The notes beneath the pieces were generated by a model that worked only from the letters and a program-made list of their open reading frames with translations, was not told the origin of the DNA and did no database searches. Below, piece after piece: positions 47,131 to 56,577 of a stretch of DNA of 64,000 nt (its first letter is position 1; each line of letters begins with the position of its first letter). Source of the stretch: Flavobacterium petrolei. GTDB taxonomy: Bacteria; Bacteroidota; Bacteroidia; Flavobacteriales; Flavobacteriaceae. A program made the translations under genes and the position numbers. The stretch is taken from NCBI RefSeq assembly GCF_003314435.2, contig NZ_QNVY02000006.1, positions 124,001 to 188,000 on the forward strand, written 5' to 3'.

Positions 47131-47887
47131 GGTTTAAGGTTTTTCGTTGTCTGTAAAAGGAAGAATTCCTTACAATAAGAATAATGAAAATTTTTAAAGA
47201 TTTAGATATTTACAATTTGAGTTTGTTGTTATAAATTTGAGTGGTGTGAAGAGTGATTAAGGAATATTATTACTATTGCTCAAGAACAATTTTTTCTTTT
47301 TTAGCTCATTTGACTTTTATTTTATTTGGTATTCGCTGAATCTTCGATTTGGCTTGATCAAAAAAGAAATAAAAAATTATTCATAGGTTAACTGTATAGT
47401 TATTGAGGCTATATAGTATTATTAAAGAACAATTTTTTCTTATTTGCTTGATCAAAAAAGGAACAAAAAAATATTCATGCATTAACTTTATAGTTATTGA
47501 GGCGATATAAAATTATTAAAGAACAATCTATTCTTTTTTGCTTGATCAAAAAAGAAACAAAAAAATATTCACGGGTTGTTATTGTTTTTTTTGTATTCAT
47601 GAATCTTCTATTTCAAGCCTGAAAATTAAAAGCTTAAAAACTACCTCAAAGTTACGTTCCGCAGCCCGAGCCGTTCGTCCTTCGTCCTCAACTCGCGGAC
47701 TGCTGCCACTATACTTTTTCGTTGTTTTTCTATACTTTTTATTTAAGGGCGACGTAGGAGTGGTGTGAAGAGGGTTTAAGGAATTAATATTATTTATTAT
47801 TATTATTTCTGAAGAGCAATCTTTACTTTTTTCTTTGATGCAAAAAACGAAAAATAATTAGCTGTTAGTTATTAAATATAAGTATTG
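47131..47887. other. Repeat-rich gap between exporter and Wzz genes
   Basis: 757 bases without a convincing gene, holding the 94-bp tandem repeat listed separately. A more G/C-rich segment near 47650-47705 (CCGCAGCCCGAG and CTCGCGGACTGC can pair imperfectly) looks like a small mobile palindrome. The two outer edges resemble each other: GTGTGAAGAG followed by TTAAGGAAT occurs near 47245 and again near 47763. A short open frame at 47538-47768 has no protein-like character. Confidence 0.55.
47283..47590 (+). repeat. 94-bp tandem repeat, about 2.5 copies
   Basis: CTTGATCAAAAAAG recurs at 47353, 47447 and 47541, exactly 94 bases apart. Each copy also contains GAACAAT plus a T-run, AATATTCAT-like sequence, and ATAGTTATTGAGGC. 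The first GAACAATTTTTT, near 47284, is 143 bases before the next, so the left edge is irregular. The function is unknown. It lies in the untranslated spacer of the capsule operon. Confidence 0.8.
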
Positions 47888-48946
47888 ATGGAAGTACAAA
47901 ATGACGAAATATCGTTAAAGGAATTAATAGAAAAAGGAAGGGAATGGTTTTCTTATTTGCTTTCGCAATGGAAGGTTATTGTTTTGGCTGGTATTGTAGG
48001 CGCTGGATTGGGTCTTGCTTATTCTTTTAGTAAAAAACCAGTGTACACGGCCAGTTTGTCTTTTGCTTTGGAAGATGAAAAAGGCGGCGGTGGTTTAGGG
48101 AGTGCCCTTGGATTGGCGAGTTCGCTTGGCTTAGATCTAGGTGGCGGTGGCGGGAGTATTTTTACCGGCTCTAATCTAACGGAGTTGTTCAAGTCCCGTG
48201 CGATGGTAGAACAAACGTTGTTGAGTCCCGTTGTTGTTGACGGAAAAACTATTTCCTTGGCGGAGATGTATATTCAAAATCAAGAATGGAGAGACAAATG
48301 GAACGATAAGCCGAAATTTAAGGCTATCCAGTTTTTACCCGATACCAAGAGAAAGTACTTTACCCGAGTGCATGATAGTATTCTAGGCGTGATGTATCAA
48401 AATTTGTCTAAAAACGGTTTGGTTATAGGTCAAAAAGATAAGAAAATATCGATTATTACTATTGAAGTCTCTTCTAGTAATGAATTATTTTCCAAGTATT
48501 TTACCGAAGCCTTGGTGAAAGAGGTGTCTGACTTTTATGTGACTACCAAAAGCAAAAAGGCTCACATTAATATGGACATTCTGGAAAGACAAACTGACAG
48601 TATACGTCGAGAATTGAATGGTGCCATTACCGGGGTCGCCGTTGCTAATGACAATACGTTTGGATTGAATCCTGCCATGAATGTACGTCGGGCACCATCA
48701 GCGAGAAGACAAGTTGATGTGCAGGCGAATACCGCAATATTAACCGAATTAATAAAACAAACGGAATTAGCTAAAGTTACGGTACGTAAAGAAACCCCAT
48801 TGATTCAGGTGATAGACCAACCTATTTTGCCTTTGAAAAAAGAGAAGTTTGGGAAGGCAAAGGGAATTGTCATTGGAGGAGTTTTAGCAGTTTTTTTTAT
48901 TATTATAGTTCTATTAGTTAGACGTATTTTAAAACAATTGGTATAA
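47888..48946 (+). CDS. Wzz-type chain-length determinant without kinase domain
   Basis: Inner-membrane polysaccharide co-polymerase of 352 residues. The ATG chosen gives MEVQNDEISLKELIEKG; a TTG directly before it adds only one residue. A membrane helix near residues 30-50 (VIVLAGIVGAGLGLAYSF) and one near 325-345 (GIVIGGVLAVFFIIIVLLV) flank the periplasmic domain, with a glycine-rich loop (LGGGGGSIFTG) near 85. No Walker motifs and no tyrosine tail are present, unlike the Wzc protein at 33907. The short cytoplasmic C-terminus ends in RRILKQLV. It lies 2 bases before the cytidylyltransferase gene. Confidence 0.9.
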   Translation: MEVQNDEISLKELIEKGREWFSYLLSQWKVIVLAGIVGAGLGLAYSFSKKPVYTASLSFALEDEKGGGGLGSALGLASSLGLDLGGGGGSIFTGSNLTELFKSRAMVEQTLLSPVVVDGKTISLAEMYIQNQEWRDKWNDKPKFKAIQFLPDTKRKYFTRVHDSILGVMYQNLSKNGLVIGQKDKKISIITIEVSSSNELFSKYFTEALVKEVSDFYVTTKSKKAHINMDILERQTDSIRRELNGAITGVAVANDNTFGLNPAMNVRRAPSARRQVDVQANTAILTELIKQTELAKVTVRKETPLIQVIDQPILPLKKEKFGKAKGIVIGGVLAVFFIIIVLLVRRILKQLV

Positions 48947-48948
48947 AT

Positions 48949-49389
48949 ATGGAAAGCAATACGAAACGAGTTGGAATAACTTTTAGTGCTTTTGATTTAT
49001 TTCATGCCGGTCATGTAAAAATGCTGGAAGAAGCTAGACGATACTGTGATTATTTAATTGTAGGGTTGCAAACTGATCCTACTTTAGATCGTCCTGATAA
49101 AAACCAACCCGCGCAAACGGTGGTGGAACGTTACATCCAATTGAAGGGTTGTAAGTTTGTAGATGAGGTAGTTCCCTATGCAACGGAGCAAGATTTAGAA
49201 GATATTTTACGAGCTTTCAAAATTGATGTGCGTATTGTAGGCGACGAATATAGAGAACAAGATTTTACGGGGCGACTATATTGTGAAGCAAAAGGGATTG
49301 AACTGTATTTTAATACTAGAGACCATCGGTTTTCAAGTAGTGGTTTGAGAAGAGAAGTAGCTAATAAAGAGTTAATAAAAAAGATATGA
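48949..49389 (+). CDS. Cytidylyltransferase-like nucleotidyltransferase (TagD/RfaE-like fold)
   Basis: Soluble nucleotidyltransferase of 146 residues. FSAFDLFHAGHVKMLEEARR contains the HxGH nucleotide-binding motif, and VGDEYREQDFTG is the region that in TagD precedes the second motif. The canonical RTxGISTT stretch is replaced by HRFSSSGLRREV, so the activated product may differ from CDP-glycerol. It is wedged between Wzz (2 bases before) and Ugd (4-base overlap after), which strongly suggests a role in the same polysaccharide pathway. A possible role is supplying an activated non-sugar substituent. Family membership is clear; the substrate is not. Confidence 0.8.
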   Translation: MESNTKRVGITFSAFDLFHAGHVKMLEEARRYCDYLIVGLQTDPTLDRPDKNQPAQTVVERYIQLKGCKFVDEVVPYATEQDLEDILRAFKIDVRIVGDEYREQDFTGRLYCEAKGIELYFNTRDHRFSSSGLRREVANKELIKKI

Positions 49390-50708
49390 AAATAGTTGTA
49401 GGTGGGACAGGTTATGTTGGATTAGTGACAGGTACTTGTTTTGCAGAAGTGGGTATTGATGTTATTTGTGTTGATATTGATGAGAAGAAAATAGACAATT
49501 TAAATAAAGGAATACTTCCAATTTTTGAGCCAGGACTTGAAGCTTTGGTGATTAAAAATGTGTCAAAAGGTCGATTGCAATTTTCAACTTCATTAGAATC
49601 GAGTATTCCGGGTGCTGATGTAGTTTTTATTGCTGTAGGGACTCCTCCAGGAGAAAACGGAAGTGCGGATTTGCAATATGTCATAGATGTGGCCAAGCAA
49701 ATAGGAAAATACATGACTAGTTACGGAGTAGTAGTTACAAAAAGCACAGTACCGGTTGGAACAGCTTTACAAGTGCAAGAAGCTATTCATGAAGAATTAA
49801 AGACAAGAAATATTTCAATTCCATTTGATGTGGCGTCCAATCCTGAATTCTTAAAGGAAGGTGCAGCAATAGATGATTTTTTAAAACCGGATAGAATAGT
49901 AGTTGGCGTCTCCAGTAAAGAGGCTGAAGAGGTGATGCGTAAATTATACAAACCATTTTTACTGAATGGCCATCCTATAATTTTTATGGATGTGCCTAGC
50001 GCAGAGATGACTAAATATGCTGCTAACAGTATGTTGGCTACAAAAATCAGCTTCATGAATGACATTGCTAATCTTTGTGAAATTATGGGAGCAGACGTGA
50101 ACATGGTGCGAAAAGGAATTGGAAGTGATGGACGGATTGGCAATAAATTTATTTATCCAGGAATTGGTTACGGTGGTTCTTGTTTTCCAAAAGATGTTAA
50201 AGCATTAATAAAAACAGCCGCTGATAATGGGTATTCTATGCAAATTTTGCAAGCTGTTGAAGCGGTTAATGAATACCAGAAAACAGTATTGTTTAGTAAA
50301 CTGAACAATCGTTTTCAAGGAAGTCTTAAAGGGAAAACCATAGCGATGTGGGGGCTTTCTTTTAAACCCAACACTGACGATATGCGCGAAGCTCCTTCAT
50401 TAGTATTAATTGACAGTATTCTGGCAGCTGGAGGAAAAGTACGAGCATACGATCCGGTTGCAATGAATGAAGCGAAACATATAATTGGAGATCAAATTGT
50501 TTATTGCGACAATGAATACGATGTTCTATTAAAAGCGGATGCTTTATTGATTGTGACAGAATGGGCTGATTTTCGATCTCCTAATTTTGAAAGAATTAAA
50601 GAACTCCTTAGTTACCCAATTATCTTTGATGGAAGAAATATCTTTGACGGAAAAGAAATGAATGAACTGGGTTTTGAATACTACGGTATAGGAACAAATA
50701 ATAATTAA
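49386..50708 (+). CDS. ugd: UDP-glucose 6-dehydrogenase (bacterial type)
   Basis: Oxidises UDP-glucose to UDP-glucuronate, 440 residues, normal bacterial length. [20 protein letters not shown] binds [27 protein letters not shown] and [15 protein letters not shown] are conserved. The catalytic cysteine is in [17 protein letters not shown], and [20 protein letters not shown] is the C-terminal domain. It overlaps the preceding gene by ATGA and precedes a UDP-glucuronate decarboxylase by 4 bases, so the pair makes UDP-xylose. The Rossmann motif reads GGTGYVG rather than the usual GxGYVG with Gly at the first position, a minor variation. Confidence 0.95.
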   Translation: MKIVVGGTGYVGLVTGTCFAEVGIDVICVDIDEKKIDNLNKGILPIFEPGLEALVIKNVSKGRLQFSTSLESSIPGADVVFIAVGTPPGENGSADLQYVIDVAKQIGKYMTSYGVVVTKSTVPVGTALQVQEAIHEELKTRNISIPFDVASNPEFLKEGAAIDDFLKPDRIVVGVSSKEAEEVMRKLYKPFLLNGHPIIFMDVPSAEMTKYAANSMLATKISFMNDIANLCEIMGADVNMVRKGIGSDGRIGNKFIYPGIGYGGSCFPKDVKALIKTAADNGYSMQILQAVEAVNEYQKTVLFSKLNNRFQGSLKGKTIAMWGLSFKPNTDDMREAPSLVLIDSILAAGGKVRAYDPVAMNEAKHIIGDQIVYCDNEYDVLLKADALLIVTEWADFRSPNFERIKELLSYPIIFDGRNIFDGKEMNELGFEYYGIGTNNN

Positions 50709-50712
50709 GGTT

Positions 50713-51696
50713 ATGGGTAAAAGAATATTAATTACAGGAGCAGCTGGTTTTTTAGGTTCGCATTTGTGTGATCGATTTGTAGCAGAAGGTTATCAAGTTG
50801 TTGGGATGGATAACTTAATTACGGGCGATTTAAAAAATATAGAACATCTTTTTCCACTGAAAAATTTTGAGTTTTATAATCATGATGTATCTAATTATGT
50901 ACATGTTGCCGGCAAATTAGATTATATATTACATTTCGCTTCTCCAGCTAGTCCTATAGATTATTTAAAAATTCCCATACAGACGCTGAAAGTAGGTTCG
51001 TTAGGAACACATAATTTATTAGGTTTGGCTAAAGAAAAAAAAGCTAGATTTATGATAGCATCAACTTCGGAGGTGTATGGAGACCCGACAGTTCACCCAC
51101 AGCCAGAAGAATATTGGGGGAATGTAAATCCAGTAGGGCCAAGAAGTGTGTATGATGAGGCTAAACGTTTTCAAGAAGCAATCACAATGGCATACCATAC
51201 TTTCCATGGTCTTGAAACAAGAATTGTAAGGATTTTCAACACATATGGGCCAAGGATGAGATTAAATGATGGAAGAGTTTTACCCGCATTTATAGGTCAG
51301 GCGTTAAGGGGAGAAGATTTGACAATTTTTGGAGATGGATCACAAACAAGAGCATTTTGTTATGTTGACGATTTAGTTGAAGGTATATATAGACTTTTAA
51401 TGTCTGATTATGCTCATCCAGTTAATATTGGTAATCCAAATGAAATTACAATGAATGATTTCGCTAAAGAAATCATAAAACTGACAGGAACATCTCAAAA
51501 AATAGTATATCATCCATTACCTCAAGATGATCCAAAACAAAGACAACCAAATATTACTAAGGCGAGGACTCTTTTAGGATGGGAACCAAAAATTACCCGT
51601 AAAGTAGGTCTTGAACGAACTTATGATTATTTTAAAAAATTATCTCAATCAGAGTTAAATAAGTTACCTAGGGAATTTGAATCAAAAACAAGTTGA
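50713..51696 (+). CDS. UDP-glucuronate decarboxylase (UDP-xylose synthase)
   Basis: Extended SDR of 327 residues converting UDP-GlcA to UDP-xylose. [19 protein letters not shown] binds [20 protein letters not shown], the catalytic block [10 protein letters not shown] and the very typical [15 protein letters not shown] follow. [19 protein letters not shown] and [11 protein letters not shown] match UXS enzymes closely. It acts right after the Ugd encoded upstream. No 4-keto-arabinose branch domain is present. Cytoplasmic. Confidence 0.95.
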   Translation: MGKRILITGAAGFLGSHLCDRFVAEGYQVVGMDNLITGDLKNIEHLFPLKNFEFYNHDVSNYVHVAGKLDYILHFASPASPIDYLKIPIQTLKVGSLGTHNLLGLAKEKKARFMIASTSEVYGDPTVHPQPEEYWGNVNPVGPRSVYDEAKRFQEAITMAYHTFHGLETRIVRIFNTYGPRMRLNDGRVLPAFIGQALRGEDLTIFGDGSQTRAFCYVDDLVEGIYRLLMSDYAHPVNIGNPNEITMNDFAKEIIKLTGTSQKIVYHPLPQDDPKQRQPNITKARTLLGWEPKITRKVGLERTYDYFKKLSQSELNKLPREFESKTS

Positions 51697-51883
51697 ATTT
51701 GATGTATTTGTTACAAATTAAATTTCACGAGAATTCTAAATCTAATCAGTTTATATTGATACTAGTTTTTTAGGAATAATATTGGTATTTAGTTTTTTGT
51801 AAGATAAAAATTTAATAAATTAAAAAAAAACATAGATAGAACTTAAAAAATACAAGTTTTTTTCTGTCAAAAAAAATATAATA

Positions 51884-52777
51884 ATGAAAAATTCATTTGA
51901 CGTTCCTGTACTTTTTCTAGTCTTTAACCGTCCTGAAAAAACAAAACAAATCTTTGATAGGATTCGGTCTGTAAAACCTAAGTATTTTTATATAGCTGCG
52001 GATGGACCTAGAGTAAATAAAGAGGGGGAATCTGAGTTATGTAACGAAGTAAGAGATATAATTGGTAAAATTGATTGGGATTGTGAAGTTAAATATCTTT
52101 TAAGAAATGAAAATTTAGGATGTTCCAACGCGATTGTATCAGCGATTGATTGGTTTTTTGATAATGAAGAACAAGGTATTATATTAGAAGACGATTGTTT
52201 GCCAGATCCAAGTTTTTTTTCTTTCTGCGATGAGTTATTGGTTAAATACAAAGACAGTAATGAAGTTATGATTATTAGTGGTACAAATTTAGGGAATTCA
52301 TTTGGAAGCGATAGTTATTTTTTTTCTAGATATGGTCAAATATGGGGCTGGGCGACCTGGAGAGACGCTTGGAATAAGTACGAGCGTACTATTATTGTTA
52401 ATGATAAGGATTTAAAATTCAGGTCGTGTAATGAAAAAAATTTTTGGAACAAAAACTTTTCTAACGTTATATGGGATGTACAATGGGCTATTTATTCTGT
52501 TTGGAAAAATAATGGAATTGCTATTATACCTAACAAAAACTTGGTTACCAATATCGGGTTTGGATTAGATGCTACCTATTACACCGATGAAAATAGCATT
52601 AATTCAAATATTGAATTAAGTGCAATGAGTTTTCCTTTGAGTCATCCAATTGAAATTGGAATTAATGATTCAATTGAGGATGTTTTTTTTTATAATCATT
52701 ATTATGTTACGATCCATAAAAAAATAAAAAATAAACTAGTAAAGGTTTTATTTTCTCTTGCTGCTAAACTTAAGTAA
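51884..52777 (+). CDS. Glycosyltransferase, GT-A fold (GT2-like)
   Basis: Cytoplasmic or membrane-associated sugar transferase of 297 residues. PVLFLVFNRPEKTKQIFDRI opens the nucleotide-sugar-binding fold, NENLGCSNAIVSAIDWFF is conserved, and GIILEDDCLPDPSF carries the acidic metal site. The downstream SRYGQIWGWATWRDAW block is typical of the subfamily found in many O-antigen and capsule clusters. Donor and acceptor are unknown. It is preceded by 187 A/T-rich bases with no feature I can name. Confidence 0.85.
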   Translation: MKNSFDVPVLFLVFNRPEKTKQIFDRIRSVKPKYFYIAADGPRVNKEGESELCNEVRDIIGKIDWDCEVKYLLRNENLGCSNAIVSAIDWFFDNEEQGIILEDDCLPDPSFFSFCDELLVKYKDSNEVMIISGTNLGNSFGSDSYFFSRYGQIWGWATWRDAWNKYERTIIVNDKDLKFRSCNEKNFWNKNFSNVIWDVQWAIYSVWKNNGIAIIPNKNLVTNIGFGLDATYYTDENSINSNIELSAMSFPLSHPIEIGINDSIEDVFFYNHYYVTIHKKIKNKLVKVLFSLAAKLK

Positions 52778-52822
52778 TTTTTAAGTAATTTGATTTAGAC
52801 ATTTAAAATAAGATAAATTTTG

Positions 52823-54175
52823 ATGGTGATAAAGTTAATAAGGAATGTTTTAAATAAAGTTGGTGTTGACGGAGCTATTGCCTACGTTATTTTGGCAAGA
52901 GTAATTCAAGCAGGTGGAGGATTAATTTGTGTTTTTTTTATTGCTAAGTATTTAACTAAAGTCGAACAGGGCTATTTTTATACTTTTGGAAGTATTTTGG
53001 CTATCCAAATGTTTTTTGAATTAGGATTGTCTACTATTATAACGCAATTCGTAGCGCACGAAAAAGCATTTTTAAATTGGGATGGAAAAACAACTTTAGT
53101 AGGTAACGAAAAATCATTATCACGATTAGCTTCTTTATTGCAGTTTTGTATAAAATGGTTTGCTGTTATGGCTATAATTTTTATTATTGTCTTATTAATT
53201 TTTGGGAGTCTCTTTTTTACTGAGTATGGTAAACAAAATAATGATGTAGAATGGCAAATGCCATGGATCATTTTAGCATTAATCACCGGAGCAAATTTGA
53301 TGATGTCACCGATACTGGCTTTTTTAGAAGGCTTAGGTAAAGTAAAGGATGTGGCTAAGATTAGATTTTTGCAACAAGCATTCCAATTGATTGTATTGTT
53401 TTCTTCTTTAATGCTTGGATTAAAATTATTTTCGGGACCTATTGCAGCCTGTGCTTCGGTTCTTATTATAGTATTTAGCATCATTTTTAGTTACAAAATG
53501 AAATTGCTTCATTTTATTTACTATGAATTAAAAGAGTGGAAGGTAAATTATAAGATAGAAATTTTTCCTTTTCAATGGCGTATAGCATTAAGTTGGATTA
53601 GCGGTTATTTTATTTTTCAATTATTTAATCCTGTCGTTTTTGCGACTGAAGGGGCAACTGTGGCTGGTCAGATGGGAATGACTTTGGTAGCCTTAAGTGG
53701 AATATTGACTATATCAATGAGCTGGATTAATACTAAGGTTCCGTCATTTTCGAATCACATAGCGATGAAAAATTATACAAGCTTGGATTTTATTTTTAAT
53801 AAAGCGATTAAACAAACATCTATAATTTGTGTGGTCAGTTTGTTTGTTTTTATAGTGATTGTCTATTTTTTGCAATATAATAACTACCCTATAGGTAATC
53901 GTTTTTTACCTATCCCACTAATTGTGTTGCTGTCAATAGCTACTTTCATAAATCAATTTGTAGGGGCTTTGGGAACCTATTTACGTTGTCATAAACAAGA
54001 ACCTTTTTTAATTATGTCCGTAGTAATGGCAATATTAATGTGTAGTTCGATTTACTTTACAGGGAAGTTTTGGGGGATTTATGGAATTGTTGGAGGTTAT
54101 ACTTTGATAATAACAGGTAGTCTTTTATGGGGAGTTTTTATTTTTAATTCAAAGAAAAAAGAATGGCACTTGTAA
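52823..54175 (+). CDS. Polysaccharide repeat-unit flippase (Wzx-like)
   Basis: Inner-membrane protein of 450 residues with about 12 predicted helices, of the MATE-like polysaccharide transporter (Wzx/RfbX) superfamily. It flips undecaprenyl-linked repeat units. YVILARVIQAGGGLICVFFI and YLTKVEQGYFYTFGSIL are the amphipathic starting helices usual in this family. I chose the ATG giving MVIKLIRNVLNKVG; a TTG one codon earlier is possible. Together with the Wzy-like protein at 57477 it defines a Wzx/Wzy-dependent system. Confidence 0.88.
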   Translation: MVIKLIRNVLNKVGVDGAIAYVILARVIQAGGGLICVFFIAKYLTKVEQGYFYTFGSILAIQMFFELGLSTIITQFVAHEKAFLNWDGKTTLVGNEKSLSRLASLLQFCIKWFAVMAIIFIIVLLIFGSLFFTEYGKQNNDVEWQMPWIILALITGANLMMSPILAFLEGLGKVKDVAKIRFLQQAFQLIVLFSSLMLGLKLFSGPIAACASVLIIVFSIIFSYKMKLLHFIYYELKEWKVNYKIEIFPFQWRIALSWISGYFIFQLFNPVVFATEGATVAGQMGMTLVALSGILTISMSWINTKVPSFSNHIAMKNYTSLDFIFNKAIKQTSIICVVSLFVFIVIVYFLQYNNYPIGNRFLPIPLIVLLSIATFINQFVGALGTYLRCHKQEPFLIMSVVMAILMCSSIYFTGKFWGIYGIVGGYTLIITGSLLWGVFIFNSKKKEWHL

Positions 54176-54335
54176 TAAGCATTAGTATTGTTATTTATTA
54201 AGCAGTAGAGTTTTTCTTAATGTGATAATTTCTACCTAAAAGATGAAAATAAAGAAGGAATTGTATTACTACAATCGAATCATTGTTTTTTAATTGAAAA
54301 AATAAGAAGTTTTAGTTTTTGTTTAAAATACTTTT

Positions 54336-55454
54336 ATGAAAAAAATATTGATTATTTTCGGAACACGTCCAGAAGCCATAAAAATGGCCCCATTAGTAAA
54401 AGAATTTTTAAAGCATCCTGACAAGTTTGATACAAAAGTTTGTGTTACAGCACAACATAGAGAAATGTTAGACCAGGTTTTAGATTTTTTTGAAATTAAG
54501 CCAGATTACGATTTAAATCTTATGAAGCCGGGGCAAAATTTATTTACATTAACAGCAGATGTTATTGTTTCAATGAAACCTGTTTTTGATGACTTTAAAC
54601 CTGATTATGTTTTTGTACATGGAGATACCACTACTTCTACTGCGGCAGCCTTATCTTCTTTCTATGCAGGGATAAAAGTTTGTCATGTTGAGGCTGGATT
54701 GCGTACTAATAATAAATTATCTCCATTTCCTGAAGAGATGAACAGACAGCTGACAGGTAGATTGGCTGATTTGCATTTTGCCCCTACAGAACAAGCGAAA
54801 ATAAATTTGCTTTTAGAAGGGATTAATCCTAAAACAATTTTCGTTACTGGGAATACTGTCATTGATGCTTTGTTATACGCTAAGGATAAAGTGGAAGAGG
54901 TTGAGGATGATCAGATTGAGTCATTAAAGACCATTATTGATAAATCAAAAGACTTAGTATTGGTGACAGGACACAGAAGAGAAAATTTTGGGGATGGATT
55001 TATAAATATTTGTAAGGCGTTAAAGCAATTGGCTTTACAAGAAAATGTGCAGATTGTTTATCCTGTTCATTTGAATCCAAATGTTCAAAAACCTGTTAAT
55101 GAAATATTAGAGAAAACGAAAGATGTTCATCTAATTAATCCGTTGGCTTATCCTGCTTTTGTTTGGTTAATGAAACAATCTAAAATTATTATTACCGATA
55201 GTGGAGGGGTACAAGAGGAAGCTCCTAGTCTTGGAAAGCCTGTTTTGGTAATGCGGGATACTACAGAAAGGCCCGAAGCGATAGAAGCAGGAACAGTTAT
55301 GCTTGTTGGAACGGATACTTCTAAAATTGTAAATCATGCAACATCTTTGTTAAATAATAATCAATTATATGAGAAAATGAGTAAAGCGCATAACCCTTAT
55401 GGTGATGGATTAGCAAGTGGAATTATAATTGATTGTCTGTTGAAAAGTAATTGA
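54336..55454 (+). CDS. wecB: UDP-N-acetylglucosamine 2-epimerase (non-hydrolysing)
   Basis: Cytoplasmic enzyme of 372 residues interconverting UDP-GlcNAc and UDP-ManNAc. IIFGTRPEAIKMAPLVKEF, FVHGDTTTSTAAAL, CHVEAGLRTNN and SPFPEEMNRQLTGRLADLHF are hallmark stretches. TGHRRENFGDGF and DSGGVQEEAPSLGKPVLVMR follow. It indicates ManNAc or ManNAcA in the polymer, and it accompanies a WecG-family transferase encoded at 59905. No separate WecC is seen, although the WbpO/TviB-like dehydrogenase at 39102 could oxidise the product. Confidence 0.97.
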   Translation: MKKILIIFGTRPEAIKMAPLVKEFLKHPDKFDTKVCVTAQHREMLDQVLDFFEIKPDYDLNLMKPGQNLFTLTADVIVSMKPVFDDFKPDYVFVHGDTTTSTAAALSSFYAGIKVCHVEAGLRTNNKLSPFPEEMNRQLTGRLADLHFAPTEQAKINLLLEGINPKTIFVTGNTVIDALLYAKDKVEEVEDDQIESLKTIIDKSKDLVLVTGHRRENFGDGFINICKALKQLALQENVQIVYPVHLNPNVQKPVNEILEKTKDVHLINPLAYPAFVWLMKQSKIIITDSGGVQEEAPSLGKPVLVMRDTTERPEAIEAGTVMLVGTDTSKIVNHATSLLNNNQLYEKMSKAHNPYGDGLASGIIIDCLLKSN

Positions 55455-55470
55455 TTTAAATTAATATTTT

Positions 55471-56577
55471 ATGCGAATTATTTACTTAATGCATGTTTCT
55501 TGGTTTTGGGCTAAACAACGGCCTCAATTTATTGCTGAACATTTATCTAAAGAAAATAAGATAACTGTTATTTATCCCCAGCAGTTTGGTAAGAAGGAAA
55601 AGTGCGTAGAAAATTTAAATCCAAATCTAAAAATAAAATATTTTAGGAGAATACCTGGCGCATACAAAATAAAGTTTTTTGGAATGCTGCATGATTTAAT
55701 AGTTGCTTGTCAGCTTTGGTCAGATATACGTAAAACTGATGTAGTTTGGGTGACACATCCTTTTTTGTATCGTTTTTTAATTTTTTTTAATTTTAGCACT
55801 AATGTGAAACTTGTTTACGATTGCATGGATGATGTCCTTGAATTTCCTGATACTGTGAATAATGTCAGCAGACGAAAATCCATGCTTGAATTGGAAAAGG
55901 CGTTGGTGAGTAGATCTAAAATTGTATTTTCAACATCTCATTATCTTTCCGAAAAATTGAAAAAACGTTATGGTTCTGATTTAAATCCGAAGTTGGTAAA
56001 TAATGCGATTAACATCGATAGTTTTACCAAAAAGTCACATGAAGAATTACCGGAAGTGATCGAGAAATGTTTTAGAGATGATTGTGTCAATATAGTTTAT
56101 GTAGGTACTATATCTTCTTGGCTTGACTTAGATCTTATTAGAAAAAGTATTGGTATTCAAGATAAATTGAATTATATTTTCGTGGGACCATCTGAGATAT
56201 TCTTACAAAATGAAGAAAGATTGAATTTTCCTGGACCAATTAAACATGAATTAGTACCTGCTCTTTTAAAACGTGCCGATGTATTAACAATGCCTTTTAT
56301 TTTAAATGAGCTAATACTAGCAGTTAATCCTGTTAAATTATACGAATATATATATTCAAATAAACCAATAGTAAGTGTTAGATACGAAGAGACAGAGCAA
56401 TTTTCCCCTTACGTCATGTTATATAAGAACGAGGAGGAATATTTGAAAATAATGCAACAGCTTGTATTAGGAGATTTTCCATTATTAGATGTTGACTGTA
56501 ATCAATCTTTTGTAAAGAATAACACTTGGAATAAAAGAGTCGAAATTATTCAGGAATGTTTAATAAAAGAGATATGA
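55471..56577 (+). CDS. Glycosyltransferase, GT-B fold (GT1/GT4-like)
   Basis: Sugar transferase of 368 residues. YLMHVSWFWAKQRPQFIAEH and VIYPQQFG open the N-terminal domain; VYDCMDDVLEFPD and the LVNNAINIDSF hinge follow. The C-terminal domain has VYVGTISSWLDLDLI and the nucleotide-binding LAVNPVKLYEYIYSNKPIVS, where the glutamate of KLYEY fits the EX7E-type motif. It resembles TuaH-like teichuronic-acid transferases. It lies 16 bases after wecB and overlaps the next gene by 4 bases. Confidence 0.85.
   Translation: MRIIYLMHVSWFWAKQRPQFIAEHLSKENKITVIYPQQFGKKEKCVENLNPNLKIKYFRRIPGAYKIKFFGMLHDLIVACQLWSDIRKTDVVWVTHPFLYRFLIFFNFSTNVKLVYDCMDDVLEFPDTVNNVSRRKSMLELEKALVSRSKIVFSTSHYLSEKLKKRYGSDLNPKLVNNAINIDSFTKKSHEELPEVIEKCFRDDCVNIVYVGTISSWLDLDLIRKSIGIQDKLNYIFVGPSEIFLQNEERLNFPGPIKHELVPALLKRADVLTMPFILNELILAVNPVKLYEYIYSNKPIVSVRYEETEQFSPYVMLYKNEEEYLKIMQQLVLGDFPLLDVDCNQSFVKNNTWNKRVEIIQECLIKEI

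Noticed and set aside
47538..47768. Possible 76-residue gene in the exporter-Wzz spacer
   Set aside because: It runs through the 94-bp repeat and a palindrome-like segment. Its product has no recognisable fold, and no promoter or initiation context supports it.
52978..53484. 168-codon minus-strand frame opposite the flippase gene
   Set aside because: The plus strand encodes a clear membrane transporter in this stretch. The antisense product has no membrane or domain pattern.
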